DNA from: SAR324 cluster bacterium
GTDB taxonomy: Bacteria > SAR324 > NAC60-12
Direction of reading: 5' to 3'
Length of the DNA stretch: 64,000 nucleotides
Assembly: GCA_014382365.1 (NCBI GenBank)
Contig: JACNJW010000039.1
Coordinates: forward strand, 124,001-188,000
In this document: positions 43,121 to 53,501 of the stretch, piece after piece
Layout of the letters: each line of letters opens with the position of its first letter
Position numbering within the stretch: position 1 is the first letter of the stretch
Translations under genes and position numbers: made by a program
Notes under the pieces: generated by a model
The model's input: the letters and a program-made list of their open reading frames with translations, nothing else
What the model was told of the DNA's origin: nothing
Databases searched by the model: none

Positions 43121-44842
43121 TTATTTAGTACTGGAAAAATATGACTGAACTGCAGTCAGGTGTTCATTTAATTTTTCCAAGTCATTTCCATGTAAATTAA
43201 AATAGAATTTAATTTTTGGTTCAGTACCAGATGGACGGGCTGTTATTCTTGAATGGTCAGACAATTCAAGTGAAATAACATTCGATTGTGGTAAGCCCTT
43301 TCCAGAAGTAGTCTCATTTTTTGTAGGCCACATGATTGTATTGTTTAAAAAATCAGTTATTCTAATGACCGTTTGTCCGGCCACAGACTGAGGTGGAGCA
43401 TTACGTAGTTCCTGCATTATTTGCTGCATTTTTGCCAAACCTGCCGAGCCAGGGAAGGATTGTGTTTTGAGAGAATCGATATGAATCCCAAACTTTTGAT
43501 GAATCTGCTCAAGTCTCTCAATGGGAGTAAGCCCATTAGCTTTATGTGTGGCCACCATTTCTGCAAAAGCCATTGAAGCCCAGATTCCATCTTTATCGCC
43601 AGAATGATTTCCCATTAAATAACCATGGCTTTCTTCCATACCAAAAACGAACTTAGCTCCTTGTTCCCTTTCAAACTGCAAAGCTGCTTTTCTGATCCAT
43701 TTAAATCCTGTTAAAACTTCAATTACTTCTAATCCAGAATCTCTAGCCATTTTTGCAATTAGTGGTGAAGTCACAACAGTAGTAATAATTACACCATTAT
43801 TGGGCAGACGCTGGTCTTGTTTTAAACTGGAAAGTATAAAGTCAAGCAACAGAACTCCTATTTGGTTTCCTGTTAACCAATGCCACTGTTGCTCTGCATC
43901 TCGTACCATTACACCAAGGCGGTCAGCATCAGGATCATTTGCCAGTATCAGGTCATCATCTTCTGAAGCCTGAGCAACAGCCATTTCGAAGGCCTTTATA
44001 TCTTCAGGATTTGGAGAGACAACAGTACTGAAATTTCCATCCGGAACCATTTGTTCAGCTACTGTTTTCACCTGATTAAAACCCTGCTGCCGCAGTAATT
44101 CAGGAACTAAACGTCCACCGGTACCGTGCAGCGGAGTGAATATTACACCTAGATGTTTGTTATTGTTACGTTTCCCTAAACTTAATTTACGGACAGTCTT
44201 GATGAAATATTCATCAGCCTCTTTAGCAATCCATTCAACTATGCCGTCTCGAACTGCATGTTCAAAAGGGATGCTTTTAATTAAGTCTATTCGTTCAATA
44301 TTACGGACCTCATTAATGATCTGAGTATCTTCAGGAGGAACAATAAGTCCGCCATTTTCCCAATAAACCTTGTAACCATTGTATTCGGGAGGATTATGAC
44401 TGGCTGTTATTATGATTCCGGCTATTGCTTTACGCCGCAGAAGCTCACAGGAAACCAGTGGTGTTGGTGCAATATCATGAAACAAATACACTGGTATCCC
44501 ATGTGCAGCTAAAACTTCGCTGGCTACTTGCGCAAATTCAAAAGAGTGGTGTCTTGAATCATAACCAATCACGACTCCTTCAGCAGTGCTTTCGTTGACC
44601 TTTCTTTTTATGATGCGTGCGACTCCTTCTGTAGCCATTTTGATAGTATAGCGGTTGATGCGGTTAGTCCCAACATCCATTATCCCTCTCAAACCGCCAG
44701 TACCAAATTCAAGGAACCTGCCGAAACATTCTTCACGCTTATTTTTGTTTTCAGCAGTCAGGAGTGACTTTGCAGCAGCCTGAGTTTCTGGATCAAAATA
44801 AGGGTTTTCGGCCCAAAATTTAACTGTGTCGATTGTGTCCAT
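43121..44842 (-). CDS. Alpha-D-phosphohexomutase (phosphoglucomutase/phosphomannomutase)
   Basis: 573 residues, PGM2/PgcA-like branch. Catalytic phosphoserine loop IIITASHNPPEYNGYKVYWE, metal loop ANDPDADRLGVM, sugar loop FGMEESHGYLMG and phosphate loop ARPSGTEPKIKFYF are all intact. The start region GTGGLRGIMDVGTNRIN is typical of the larger members acting on glucose-1-phosphate, and some members act on ribose/deoxyribose phosphate. It is 34 bases after the pseudouridine synthase gene. Confidence 0.92.
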   Translation of the reverse strand: MDTIDTVKFWAENPYFDPETQAAAKSLLTAENKNKREECFGRFLEFGTGGLRGIMDVGTNRINRYTIKMATEGVARIIKRKVNESTAEGVVIGYDSRHHSFEFAQVASEVLAAHGIPVYLFHDIAPTPLVSCELLRRKAIAGIIITASHNPPEYNGYKVYWENGGLIVPPEDTQIINEVRNIERIDLIKSIPFEHAVRDGIVEWIAKEADEYFIKTVRKLSLGKRNNNKHLGVIFTPLHGTGGRLVPELLRQQGFNQVKTVAEQMVPDGNFSTVVSPNPEDIKAFEMAVAQASEDDDLILANDPDADRLGVMVRDAEQQWHWLTGNQIGVLLLDFILSSLKQDQRLPNNGVIITTVVTSPLIAKMARDSGLEVIEVLTGFKWIRKAALQFEREQGAKFVFGMEESHGYLMGNHSGDKDGIWASMAFAEMVATHKANGLTPIERLEQIHQKFGIHIDSLKTQSFPGSAGLAKMQQIMQELRNAPPQSVAGQTVIRITDFLNNTIMWPTKNETTSGKGLPQSNVISLELSDHSRITARPSGTEPKIKFYFNLHGNDLEKLNEHLTAVQSYFSSTK

Positions 44843-44876
44843 TTTAGTTATTAATTAATAAATTGTCTGTGATAGC

Positions 44877-45848
44877 TCAATTTCTTTGATTCAATTCTTC
44901 TAATAAATTCTCACTACTGGCAGATATTACAGTTTCATTTCCTGTAACAGGATGTGGAAAGCGAATTTCTTCTGCATGAAGTAACTGCCTATGTAGCGGA
45001 AAATTTTGTGTGCGTAAATAATCATTACCGGAACTAAGCCAATGTATGAATCCGTCATTCGGCAGACCATATAATTTATCTCCTACAATTGCACATCCAA
45101 TGTGGGCAGCATGGACTCTAATCTGGTGAGTACGTCCGGTAAAAGGCCGGACTTCAACCAGAGAAAAATTATCCAATTTTTTTATTTCCCTGAAGTGAGT
45201 TTGGCAGGGTTTGCCCAACGCATTGACGCTTTGTTTAATACGAATTTTGCTCTTTCGATCTTGGCCAATTGGTAGTGAAACGAAAGCCTCCTGTGTGTTC
45301 TGCTTTGAATTATGCGGCAAATGTCGACTGAGAATTGCAGAATATTTTTTGAGAATTCGTTTATTCCGAAAATGAGCAGCCATTGTTTGCGCAATTTCAT
45401 GCCTTTTTGCAAATAGAATAACTCCACTGGTTTCGCGGTCCAGACGGTGTAGTGTATAAAGTTTTTTCCAGCCAAATCTGGCTTTAACAAGATTTACCAG
45501 TGTGTTTTTATAGTATTTACCGGAAGGGCTAGTGGGTAGATTGCCGGATTTACTAAGTGCAATCAGAGCCTCATCCTCAAAAATAATCTCAAAATCAGGG
45601 TCAACTTCAGGTTCAAGAAAATCCGGCCGTAAATATACAATTTTCTGATTGTTATGAAGTTTTAAATTTGCACGAGTTAATTTGCCGTCAACCTTAATCC
45701 GTTGGGCTTTAATATTATTCCGCCATTCCTGTTCATCCAGATAGCGGAAGCGGCGGAGCAAGAAATCCAGTAGAGTTTCAACTTTTCCTTCCACACGCAT
45801 GTAATGGAAAGTCAGCTCCGTGTGTTCGGATGTCATCCGAATTGACAT
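44877..45848 (-). CDS. RluA-family pseudouridine synthase
   Basis: 323 residues. An S4-like N-terminal region (~22-75) has EWRNNIKAQRIKVDGKLTR. The catalytic domain has motif I with LYTLHRLDRETSGVILFAK, where the Asp is catalytic, and RPFTGRTHQIRVHAAHIG. The family includes RluC/RluD (23S rRNA) and TruC-like tRNA enzymes; the target is not clear. It sits between the DUF4340 gene (33 bases) and the mutase gene (34 bases). Confidence 0.9.
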   Translation of the reverse strand: MSIRMTSEHTELTFHYMRVEGKVETLLDFLLRRFRYLDEQEWRNNIKAQRIKVDGKLTRANLKLHNNQKIVYLRPDFLEPEVDPDFEIIFEDEALIALSKSGNLPTSPSGKYYKNTLVNLVKARFGWKKLYTLHRLDRETSGVILFAKRHEIAQTMAAHFRNKRILKKYSAILSRHLPHNSKQNTQEAFVSLPIGQDRKSKIRIKQSVNALGKPCQTHFREIKKLDNFSLVEVRPFTGRTHQIRVHAAHIGCAIVGDKLYGLPNDGFIHWLSSGNDYLRTQNFPLHRQLLHAEEIRFPHPVTGNETVISASSENLLEELNQRN

Positions 45849-45881
45849 GTTATTTTATGAAAAATAAGATTATTGTTTTGA

Positions 45882-46931
45882 TCATTGATCACCGGGTATA
45901 AGTTCCTGACCCTCCCATGAACTGATTTCAAAAAAACGTCCATTCACCCGTTGGTTAAAAGCATCCATTTCCAGACGCAGTTTGGAGTCCTCAACTATTG
46001 CACTTGCAGATGCCTGAAGAGAAATCCCCATACGCAGGCTCAAAACATAATCTCCATTTGGTGCTAAGTTATTTAGTAATTTTAAAGTATAAATCTGCTC
46101 TTTAAACAGCGACACAATCAGAGTGAATTCTGCTAAGGCGGTTCCTTCAACTTCAGGATAAACATAATCCTTCGGTTGCAACTTTGAAAACGAAAGGTTC
46201 CCCAACCTTTCAAGAATCTTTGAAATACTATCTGCATCAGGAACATTCAGATCAGCACTGGTTGAGCTCCAATTTGCTTCAGCATTTTTGCGGCTGATGG
46301 AAAAAGAGCTTTGTTCTCCCTGCTGAAGTTCCAGACTTTTTATCTGTTTTGGTGCAAAACCAAGCAATTCCTTGTTCAACCAATCAATTGCCTGAAAATC
46401 CACGGACAGACGTTCAGGAATTAAAAATACATTGTTTGAACCTGCATGCCGAAAATACTGGCCAGGACCATTGCTGCGCTCTTTACCGAGAAGCAGACTC
46501 AGAATCGAAGTCTCGTCACCTCTTAAAAGGCTGATTGAAAAACCATGTAGATTTTCATTCCAGTCACTGACTTTCTGAGGTGGTGTCAGCAAATGGAATC
46601 GTTCATGATGATCCGGATTGTCTGTCACCTGATCTCCCATATGTATTTGAGAAATATTTACTAACAATGCTTGAATCTGATTTATATCTGCTTCGTAATT
46701 CAAAGTCTGTTCTTGCCAACCTCCTCCCTGCAGCTGCAACAGCTTTACTACTGAATTTTGTGATTTAATTATTACTTGGTTTAAAGATTTTGTGTCAAGC
46801 TGAGCTAATAATTTTTGCCTGCTTTTATTAAAATTATCTGTTTTTGTGAAGTAGTTTCCATTTTGAAAAATGAGAATACCTCCTCCCATAAATATTATTA
46901 AAATAGTAATAAAAAATAACGGTTTAATCAT
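45882..46931 (-). CDS. DUF4340 protein, membrane-anchored
   Basis: 349 residues with one N-terminal membrane helix (~4-22) and a large periplasmic region. The repeated short beta motifs (VVKLLQLQGGGWQEQ, LSLLLGKERSNGPGQYFRHA, LNKELLGFAPKQIKSLELQQ) are typical of DUF4340, often found with ABC-2 type gliding/GldG-like transport systems; no such genes are next to it here. It is the first gene of the minus-strand run. The 276-base gap upstream is shared with divergent acnA. Confidence 0.7.
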   Translation of the reverse strand: MIKPLFFITILIIFMGGGILIFQNGNYFTKTDNFNKSRQKLLAQLDTKSLNQVIIKSQNSVVKLLQLQGGGWQEQTLNYEADINQIQALLVNISQIHMGDQVTDNPDHHERFHLLTPPQKVSDWNENLHGFSISLLRGDETSILSLLLGKERSNGPGQYFRHAGSNNVFLIPERLSVDFQAIDWLNKELLGFAPKQIKSLELQQGEQSSFSISRKNAEANWSSTSADLNVPDADSISKILERLGNLSFSKLQPKDYVYPEVEGTALAEFTLIVSLFKEQIYTLKLLNNLAPNGDYVLSLRMGISLQASASAIVEDSKLRLEMDAFNQRVNGRFFEISSWEGQELIPGDQ

Positions 46932-47075
46932 AATTAATTTATCTTTCTGATTTTGTTAGTTCAACAATACAGTCTCTGTTAATCCTGTTATTATCTCTCA
47001 TTTTAGTGAAGGTCACAAGGCTCTAAGCATTAATATTATCCATTTTGCTACAGAATAATTGAACAAAGCAACATT

Positions 47076-47103
47076 TTGATAAATCATAATAACTTGATAT
47101 TTT
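47076..47103 (+). promoter_or_regulatory. Possible promoter for acnA
   Basis: TTGATA at 47076 and TATTTT at 47098 are 16 bases apart, about 105 bases upstream of the acnA ATG. The region is very AT-rich, so chance matches are common. Confidence 0.25.
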
Positions 47104-47207
47104 GCGAGAATATCCTTACATTTCTAATAATAATTTCATACTTACTTATTGAGTTACAGTAGTGAAAGTTGATTTTAAGGATCTTTGTTTTAATATTTAT
47201 GGGAATT

Positions 47208-49886
47208 ATGTCAGATAACAAGTTTGGTTGCCGCATTGACTTTGAAAGCGGAGATGGTAAGGCTGGATTATACAGTTTGGAAAAGTTGCAAAAAGATGGG
47301 GTTGGTTCAATTGACAGACTACCTTTTTCTATTAGGGTCTTACTGGAGCAGGCTCTTAGAAATGTTGATGATTTTCAGGTACATCCTGAAGATGTGTCTG
47401 AGTTGGCTAACTGGAGTCCAGCAGCAAAATCATCCAAAGAAATTCCATTCAAACCAACTCGAGTAATATTACAGGATTTTACAGGCGTTCCAGCAGTTGT
47501 TGATTTGGCTTCACTGCGTTCTGCGATGGTGGCAATGGGAGGAGATCCAGCTGTTATAAACCCCCGTGTACCGGTGGATTTGGTGATTGACCATTCAATT
47601 CAGGTTGATGCTTTTGGAAGTTCGGGTGCGCTCAACAAGAATATGGAAATTGAGTTCAAACGTAACCGCGAAAGATACGAATTTCTTAAGTGGGGCAAAC
47701 AGGCTTTTGATAATTTCAATGTGTATCCTCCAGGAGTTGGAATAGTACATCAAGTGAATCTTGAAACCGCAGCAAGTGTTGTACAGTTAAGGGATGGTGT
47801 ATGTTTTCCTGATACAGTGGTAGGTACGGACTCGCATACTACAATGATTAACGGTCTTGGTGTCTTGGGCTGGGGTGTAGGCGGAATTGAAGCAGAATCT
47901 GTGATGCTTGGTCAACCAATTTATATGCTAATCCCAGAAGTAATTGGTTTCCGCTTAACAGGTAAGCTTCAACAGTCTGCAACTGCGACAGATCTGGTGT
48001 TGAGAGTTGTTGAAATGTTAAGACAAAAAGGAGTTGTGGAGAAATTCGTAGAATTTTTTGGTCCAGGTTTGAATAATTTAAAATTAGCCGATCGTGCAAC
48101 TTTAGCCAATATGGCACCCGAATATGGTGCAACTATGGGTTTTGTTCCGGTGGATGATGAAGCATTGAAGTATTTACGTGGAACGGGACGTCCAGACAAA
48201 CTGGTAGAGCGAATTGAACGTTACTGTAAAGCTCAAGGCCTTTTCCGGACTGATGAAACTGCGGACCCTGAATTTACGGATACTTTGGAATTGGATCTCT
48301 CAACTGTTGAGCCAGCACTGGCCGGTCCAAAACGCCCTCAGGATCGTGTAAATCTCTCGCAAATGCAAATGAATTGGCAAAAAACACTGCGTGCCTCCAG
48401 GAAAGACCGTGGGTTTGAGTTAAGTACTGACGAGGTTGATACTTCGGTTCCGGTGCAGGGAATCACTTCCGGAGAATTAAAGCACGGTTCTGTAGTTATT
48501 GCAGCAATCACTTCCTGTACAAATACCAGCAATCCTTCTGTGATGCTTGCAGCAGGCTTGTTAGCAAAAAAAGCAGTAGCCAAAGGTTTGAACCGTCAAC
48601 CTTGGGTAAAAACATCCTTGGGACCAGGCTCACGAGTTGTGACAGATTATCTGGAGGCAACCGGATTGAATAAATCGCTGGATGCGCTGGGTTTTCATAC
48701 TGTAGGTTATGGCTGTACAACCTGTATCGGAAATTCAGGACCACTTCCGGAAAGCGTTGTGGCAGCAATTGACGAGGGAGATTTGGTTGTTGCATCTGTT
48801 TTATCTGGCAATCGAAATTTTGAAGGTCGGATCAGTCAGCATATCAAGGCAAATTATTTGGCAAGCCCACCTTTAGTAGTTGCATATGCAATTGCAGGTA
48901 CTGTTAATCATGATCTGAACAAGGATCCGCTTGGTACCGGCTCGGATGGACAGCCGGTTTTTCTGCAAGATATCTGGCCCAGCCAGCAAGAAATAGCAGA
49001 GGCAGAAGAGCTTATCAACAGCGAAATGTATGAGAAAGAATATCAGGATGCCGGTAACAGTTCTCCAATGTGGAATGCGATTGAAGCACTTTCTGGTGAG
49101 GTTTACGAGTGGGATGAAACATCAACATATATTCAAAACCCGCCATTTTTTCAAAATATGGGACTAGATGTGCAACCACTGCAGGATATCTCCGGTGCCA
49201 GAGTTTTGGTAAAATTAGGAGACTCGATTACGACAGATCATATTTCACCTGCCGGTGCTTTTGCTGCAGAATCTCCAGCAGGAATACATTTGCTGGCAGC
49301 AGGAATTGAAAAAATGAATTTCAATTCTTATGGCTCACGGCGTGGAAATGATCGAGTTATGACTCGAGGAACATTCGGTAATGTTCGTTTACGTAATGAG
49401 TTGGCTCCGGGAACAGAAGGCGGATTTACTAAAATAATACCAACTGGTGAAGTGACGTCAATTTATGAAGCTGCACTGAAATATCAAGAATCCGAAACAC
49501 CACTGGTAATCCTGGCTGGATCAGAATATGGCACAGGCTCATCAAGAGACTGGGCTGCCAAGGGTACCTTGCTGCTTGGAGTTAAAGCTGTAGTAGTCAC
49601 AAGTTTTGAACGAATTCACCGTTCAAACTTAGTTGGAATGGGAGTACTGCCACTCCAGTTCAAAGACGGTGAAACTCACAAATCACTTGGTTTGAGTGGT
49701 GAAGAAGAATATGCGGTTTTAGATTTGAATGATGATTTAAGACCTGGACAGGATTTGATCCTCTGTGCAGATGAACGCAGAATTCCAGTCACTTGCCGCT
49801 TAGATACTCAAGTTGAAATTGAATATTACAAAAATGGTGGAATCTTACACACAGTGCTACGGAATTTCATGCGTGAAAATCAGTAA
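47208..49886 (+). CDS. acnA: Aconitate hydratase A
   Basis: 892 residues, the length of AcnA/IRP-type aconitases. FeS ligands are the Cys in [14 protein letters not shown] and the two in [12 protein letters not shown]. Other blocks are [57 protein letters not shown] and [17 protein letters not shown]. It interconverts citrate and isocitrate in the cytoplasm with a labile [4Fe-4S]. ATGs at 47199 and 47208 and an upstream TTG (47169) are in frame; MSDNKFG at 47208 fits the family best. HNH gene 38 bases later. Confidence 0.96.
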   Translation: MSDNKFGCRIDFESGDGKAGLYSLEKLQKDGVGSIDRLPFSIRVLLEQALRNVDDFQVHPEDVSELANWSPAAKSSKEIPFKPTRVILQDFTGVPAVVDLASLRSAMVAMGGDPAVINPRVPVDLVIDHSIQVDAFGSSGALNKNMEIEFKRNRERYEFLKWGKQAFDNFNVYPPGVGIVHQVNLETAASVVQLRDGVCFPDTVVGTDSHTTMINGLGVLGWGVGGIEAESVMLGQPIYMLIPEVIGFRLTGKLQQSATATDLVLRVVEMLRQKGVVEKFVEFFGPGLNNLKLADRATLANMAPEYGATMGFVPVDDEALKYLRGTGRPDKLVERIERYCKAQGLFRTDETADPEFTDTLELDLSTVEPALAGPKRPQDRVNLSQMQMNWQKTLRASRKDRGFELSTDEVDTSVPVQGITSGELKHGSVVIAAITSCTNTSNPSVMLAAGLLAKKAVAKGLNRQPWVKTSLGPGSRVVTDYLEATGLNKSLDALGFHTVGYGCTTCIGNSGPLPESVVAAIDEGDLVVASVLSGNRNFEGRISQHIKANYLASPPLVVAYAIAGTVNHDLNKDPLGTGSDGQPVFLQDIWPSQQEIAEAEELINSEMYEKEYQDAGNSSPMWNAIEALSGEVYEWDETSTYIQNPPFFQNMGLDVQPLQDISGARVLVKLGDSITTDHISPAGAFAAESPAGIHLLAAGIEKMNFNSYGSRRGNDRVMTRGTFGNVRLRNELAPGTEGGFTKIIPTGEVTSIYEAALKYQESETPLVILAGSEYGTGSSRDWAAKGTLLLGVKAVVVTSFERIHRSNLVGMGVLPLQFKDGETHKSLGLSGEEEYAVLDLNDDLRPGQDLILCADERRIPVTCRLDTQVEIEYYKNGGILHTVLRNFMRENQ

Positions 49887-49924
49887 GAAATTTTGTAGCT
49901 GGCTTAAAAAATAATTATTGTCAA

Positions 49925-50476
49925 ATGCAGGATGTCCTTTTACTAAATCAAGACGGTAATCCTTTGACTATGTGGCCTTTGAGTACACTCACCTGGCAAC
50001 AGGCGATAAAGGCTATCTACCTCGATAAGGTAACCGTTTTACGATCCTATGACGACTGGATATGCCATTCCCAGCATTTATCCATTGCTGTACCAAGCGT
50101 TGTGATGATGTCCCGCTACCATCACCAGAAAGGTAAGGTCAATTTTACCCGCCGTAACATCTTCCTCCGTGACCGTTTTCATTGTCAATATTGCCAACGT
50201 CATTTTCCTGCAGATCATTTAACAATTGATCATGTAATTCCCAAGAGCAGGGGCGGTGGTATGCGCTGGAAAAATGTGGTTGCGGCCTGTCATAAATGTA
50301 ATTTAAGCAAAGGGGCAAATATTTTGCAGCCGGTTCAAACTCCATTTGAACCAAATTACTGGCAAATGATTAACATTGCCAAAACACTACATATTCAAAT
50401 ACCGGATTCCAGCTGGCAGGAATATCTGCAGTGGCCCAAACATCTGGTAAAAGTTGGTGAAGCTGAAGCTGCTTAA
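49925..50476 (+). CDS. HNH endonuclease
   Basis: 183 residues. The central RDRFHCQYCQRHFPADHLTI, DHVIPKSRGG and ACHKCNLSKG make an intact HNH (beta-beta-alpha-metal) nuclease with two CxxC zinc pairs. The N-terminal ~70 residues (LLLNQDGNPLTMWPLSTLTW) are the conserved leader of a stand-alone group common in proteobacteria. The actual role (repair, restriction, mobile) is not known. It overlaps the convergent serC by four bases. Confidence 0.88.
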   Translation: MQDVLLLNQDGNPLTMWPLSTLTWQQAIKAIYLDKVTVLRSYDDWICHSQHLSIAVPSVVMMSRYHHQKGKVNFTRRNIFLRDRFHCQYCQRHFPADHLTIDHVIPKSRGGGMRWKNVVAACHKCNLSKGANILQPVQTPFEPNYWQMINIAKTLHIQIPDSSWQEYLQWPKHLVKVGEAEAA

Positions 50477-51561
50477 CCGTGTTTACGTTCAAACTCTTTC
50501 ATAAATTGAGCAAGTGCTTCGACTCCTTCCGGAGGCATTGCATTGTATATTGAAGCTCTTGCACCTCCAACTGCAGCGTGTCCTCTGAGTGCAAAAAGAC
50601 CTTCTTTGTCAGACGCTGTTAAAAACTTTTCTAATAGTTCAGTTTGAGGTAAATGGAAAGTTACGTTCATAGTAGAACGGTCATTTGAATCTGCAACTGC
50701 ACTATAAAATTCAGATTGATCCAGTACTTGATATAACAGGCCTGATTTTTGTTCAGCAAGTTTTTCCATTTTAGCAACTCCCCCCTGTTCTTTAACCCAT
50801 TCCAGCACCAGACGCATTACATAAACTGCAAAAACATTGATTGTATTTGGAATGGAACTATGTTCTTCAAGCAGAGCATAATCCAGTAATTTTGGAGTTT
50901 CAGGTAGTGCATGACCCAGCAAATCTTCTCTGATCACTACCAAACCAGTCCCGGAAGTTCCAAGATTTTTCTGTAAACCTGCGTAAACTACTCCAAAAAG
51001 TGAATAATCCATTTCTCTGGATAATATATCCGATGTTGCATCTGCCACCAATGGTACATTGCCTGTGTCTGGAAATGTATGCCAGCGTGTTCCGTAAAGA
51101 GTGTTGTTTGTAGTCAAGTGTGCATAACTGGACTCCTGGTCCAGTCTGCAACTGTCAAATTGTGGAATTTGCCGATATTGAGCTTCTTTCCCATCCATCA
51201 GCACTTCCGTGTTCCCATATTTTCGAGCTTCTTTTTCTGCCAGTGTACCCCATCTGCCGGTGATAAAATAGGAACCTATGTGAGAATTACGAGACATCAA
51301 ATTTAATGGAACTGCAGAGAACTGCATTTGTGCTCCACCGTGCATGAAAAGCACCTTATAGTTTTCGGGAAGACCCGTCAATTCGCGAAAAAGAGACTCT
51401 GTTGCAGCTAATATTTCTCTAAATACAGGAAGTCTGTGGCTGATTTCTACAATAGATGCTCCAAGACCCTGAAAATCCAAAAACTCATTTTTAATTCTTT
51501 CCATTACTGGAGTCGGAAGCATTGCTGGTCCAGCACTAAAATTGTAAACACGATCACTCAT
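50473..51561 (-). CDS. serC: Phosphoserine aminotransferase
   Basis: 362 residues, class V aminotransferase. VYNFSAGPAMLPTPVMERI, EISHRLPVFREILAATE, LFMHGGAQMQFSAVPLNL, DATSDILSRE and the PLP lysine in VYAGLQKNLGTSGTGLV are diagnostic. It transaminates 3-phosphohydroxypyruvate to phosphoserine, and 4-phosphohydroxy-threonine precursor in PLP synthesis. PdxA, the next enzyme in the latter route, is encoded two genes away on the opposite strand. Confidence 0.96.
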   Translation of the reverse strand: MSDRVYNFSAGPAMLPTPVMERIKNEFLDFQGLGASIVEISHRLPVFREILAATESLFRELTGLPENYKVLFMHGGAQMQFSAVPLNLMSRNSHIGSYFITGRWGTLAEKEARKYGNTEVLMDGKEAQYRQIPQFDSCRLDQESSYAHLTTNNTLYGTRWHTFPDTGNVPLVADATSDILSREMDYSLFGVVYAGLQKNLGTSGTGLVVIREDLLGHALPETPKLLDYALLEEHSSIPNTINVFAVYVMRLVLEWVKEQGGVAKMEKLAEQKSGLLYQVLDQSEFYSAVADSNDRSTMNVTFHLPQTELLEKFLTASDKEGLFALRGHAAVGGARASIYNAMPPEGVEALAQFMKEFERKHG

Positions 51562-51651
51562 ACTTATTTGGTTTGTTATGATGGTTTTAGACTTAAGAAT
51601 GTCAACTGTGAAGAATTATTATTAAATTGTGGAAATAATGACGGACTGGAA

Positions 51652-52716
51652 TTATGATCTTGGACGTAAAACCAGTTCAACAGTAACAGAATGTCCGCGT
51701 TCTTGACGGATATAGCTGATTGTTACTTTTTCTCCGGCTTTCCGTGTTTCGATTTGCTGTGCCAGATCCTCCATTGTGGTAACTGCAGAGCCGTTTATAT
51801 GTGTAATGATGTCTCCACCCCACGGAACATTGTAGCGACCAACTTTTACAGTTCTAGTAGCACCTCGTAGGCCCGCATGGTCTGCAGAAGCACCTTTCAC
51901 CACACGCGCAATCAAAAGCCCGTCAGGCACATCAACACCTATGCGACGCAGATAAACAGTAGGAATAGGTTCTATTCCAAGCCAAGGTCTAAGAACATAA
52001 CCGTATTTCAAGAGATCCGGAAGGATACGCAGTGCAGTATTGCTGGGTACAGCAAATCCAATTCCCACACTACCAGCAGAACCAATGATTGCAGTGTTGA
52101 TGCCTATTACTCTGCCTTCTGAATCCAGTAATGGTCCACCGGAGTTTCCGGGGTTGATTGCTGCATCAGTCTGGATAATTCCTTCTATTTTACGACCGTT
52201 TTTTGCTGCTATTGTACGACCCAAAGCACTGATGATTCCGGTAGTTAGGGTTTGACGTAATCCAAAAGGATTTCCCAGTGCCAGCACTTTCTGACCGACC
52301 ACTATATCATTTGAATGGGAAAACTTTAAGATATCGTAACTCCCTGCAGGAGCCTGAATTCGCACAATTGCCAGGTCGTTATTTGGATCTGCACCAATCA
52401 GCTTTCCTTCCCATTGGCTGTTATCTGCAAGTGTGACTACCAGCTGACTGGCATTCTCAACAACGTGGTAATTGGTAACTATTGTACCGTATTTATCAAT
52501 GATGAACCCCGTGCCGGAACCTGATTCCGCCGGCATGGCACGGTAAAAAAAATCGTAATTGACGGCAATATTACTGATGTTTACAACTGCTCTGCTGCTT
52601 CTTTCATAGATCCGGATGTTTTCCTGTTCATCGACAGAGTAGCGGGAAACTCCAAAAGCAGGACTAAAGCTGAAAATTACAATAAATAATAAAAAATAGC
52701 ACTTCTGTAAATACAT
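51652..52716 (-). CDS. Periplasmic S1C (DegQ/HtrA-like) serine protease
   Basis: 354 residues. A signal peptide (~1-22, cleavage near AFG) is followed by a trypsin-like domain with catalytic His in TNYHVVENAS, Asp in NNDLAIVRI and Ser in INPGNSGGPLL. A single C-terminal PDZ domain is at ~255-345. One PDZ makes it DegS/HhoB-like in layout rather than DegP, though without a clear uncleaved anchor. It likely acts in envelope protein quality control. It is 26 bases after the SDR gene. Confidence 0.92.
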   Translation of the reverse strand: MYLQKCYFLLFIVIFSFSPAFGVSRYSVDEQENIRIYERSSRAVVNISNIAVNYDFFYRAMPAESGSGTGFIIDKYGTIVTNYHVVENASQLVVTLADNSQWEGKLIGADPNNDLAIVRIQAPAGSYDILKFSHSNDIVVGQKVLALGNPFGLRQTLTTGIISALGRTIAAKNGRKIEGIIQTDAAINPGNSGGPLLDSEGRVIGINTAIIGSAGSVGIGFAVPSNTALRILPDLLKYGYVLRPWLGIEPIPTVYLRRIGVDVPDGLLIARVVKGASADHAGLRGATRTVKVGRYNVPWGGDIITHINGSAVTTMEDLAQQIETRKAGEKVTISYIRQERGHSVTVELVLRPRS

Positions 52717-52742
52717 CTTAATTAGTTCAACAAAAGAAGATT

Positions 52743-53474
52743 TTAATAAACTGACCTTCCACCATCAACTGGAAGAATTGATCCTGTAACGAAATCTGAT
52801 TTTAACAAATATTCAACGGTCTGTACAATATCTTCTGCTGAACCAATTCGTTTGAGCAGACTACCTTCAACCGAAGAATTAAGGTCCATTTCTGCATGAT
52901 CCGGAGGCGGAAGAATTGTTCCTGGTGCAATTCCATTGACCTGTACCTCAGGAGATAAAGCACGAGCCAGCCCCTTTGTTAACGAAACAAGACCAGCTTT
53001 TGATGTGCAATACGGCAAAAAGCTAACCCATGGTCGATCCACAGAAACATCAACCATATTTATGATTTTGCCTGTACCACGTTTTTTCATTCCTTCACCA
53101 ACTGCCTGAGTTAAAAAGAAAGGTGCTTTCAAATTTAAAGCAAAAAAATGATCCCAGTCTTTTTCAGTTGTAGAAAATAGTGGTGTTGGAAAAAAATCTG
53201 CAGCATTATTGATTAAGACTGCTATTGGCCCTGCTTGCTCCTCAGTAGTGAGGACAAGGTTTTGTATTGTAGAAACATCTTTTAAATCTGCTTGTATAAT
53301 GAGATGTCTTGACTCACTTTCTTGCATTAAATTTAGAGTTTCTTTTGCGCCTTTTTCAGAGTGATGATAATGTATCACTACACGCATACCAAGCTGTCCC
53401 AAATGCAGAGCAATGGCTTGGCCTAACCTAACTCCTGCACCAGTAACAAGGGCTACTTTATCTTGCAAATCCAT
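52743..53474 (-). CDS. Short-chain dehydrogenase, pteridine reductase-like
   Basis: 243 residues, classical SDR. Cofactor loop ALVTGAGVRLGQAIALHLG (TGxxxRxG, NADP-type with RVVIHYHHSEKGAKE), NNAADF, active-site Tyr/Lys in LPYCTSKAGLVSL, and NGIAPGTILPP typical of pteridine reductase/FolM-like enzymes. A role in tetrahydrofolate or tetrahydropterin reduction is likely. Only 27 bases separate its start from the divergent pdxA start, so its promoter must overlap coding sequence. Confidence 0.85.
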   Translation of the reverse strand: MDLQDKVALVTGAGVRLGQAIALHLGQLGMRVVIHYHHSEKGAKETLNLMQESESRHLIIQADLKDVSTIQNLVLTTEEQAGPIAVLINNAADFFPTPLFSTTEKDWDHFFALNLKAPFFLTQAVGEGMKKRGTGKIINMVDVSVDRPWVSFLPYCTSKAGLVSLTKGLARALSPEVQVNGIAPGTILPPPDHAEMDLNSSVEGSLLKRIGSAEDIVQTVEYLLKSDFVTGSILPVDGGRSVY

Positions 53475-53501
53475 AAACGTATTTTTATATAATTACAATT
53501 A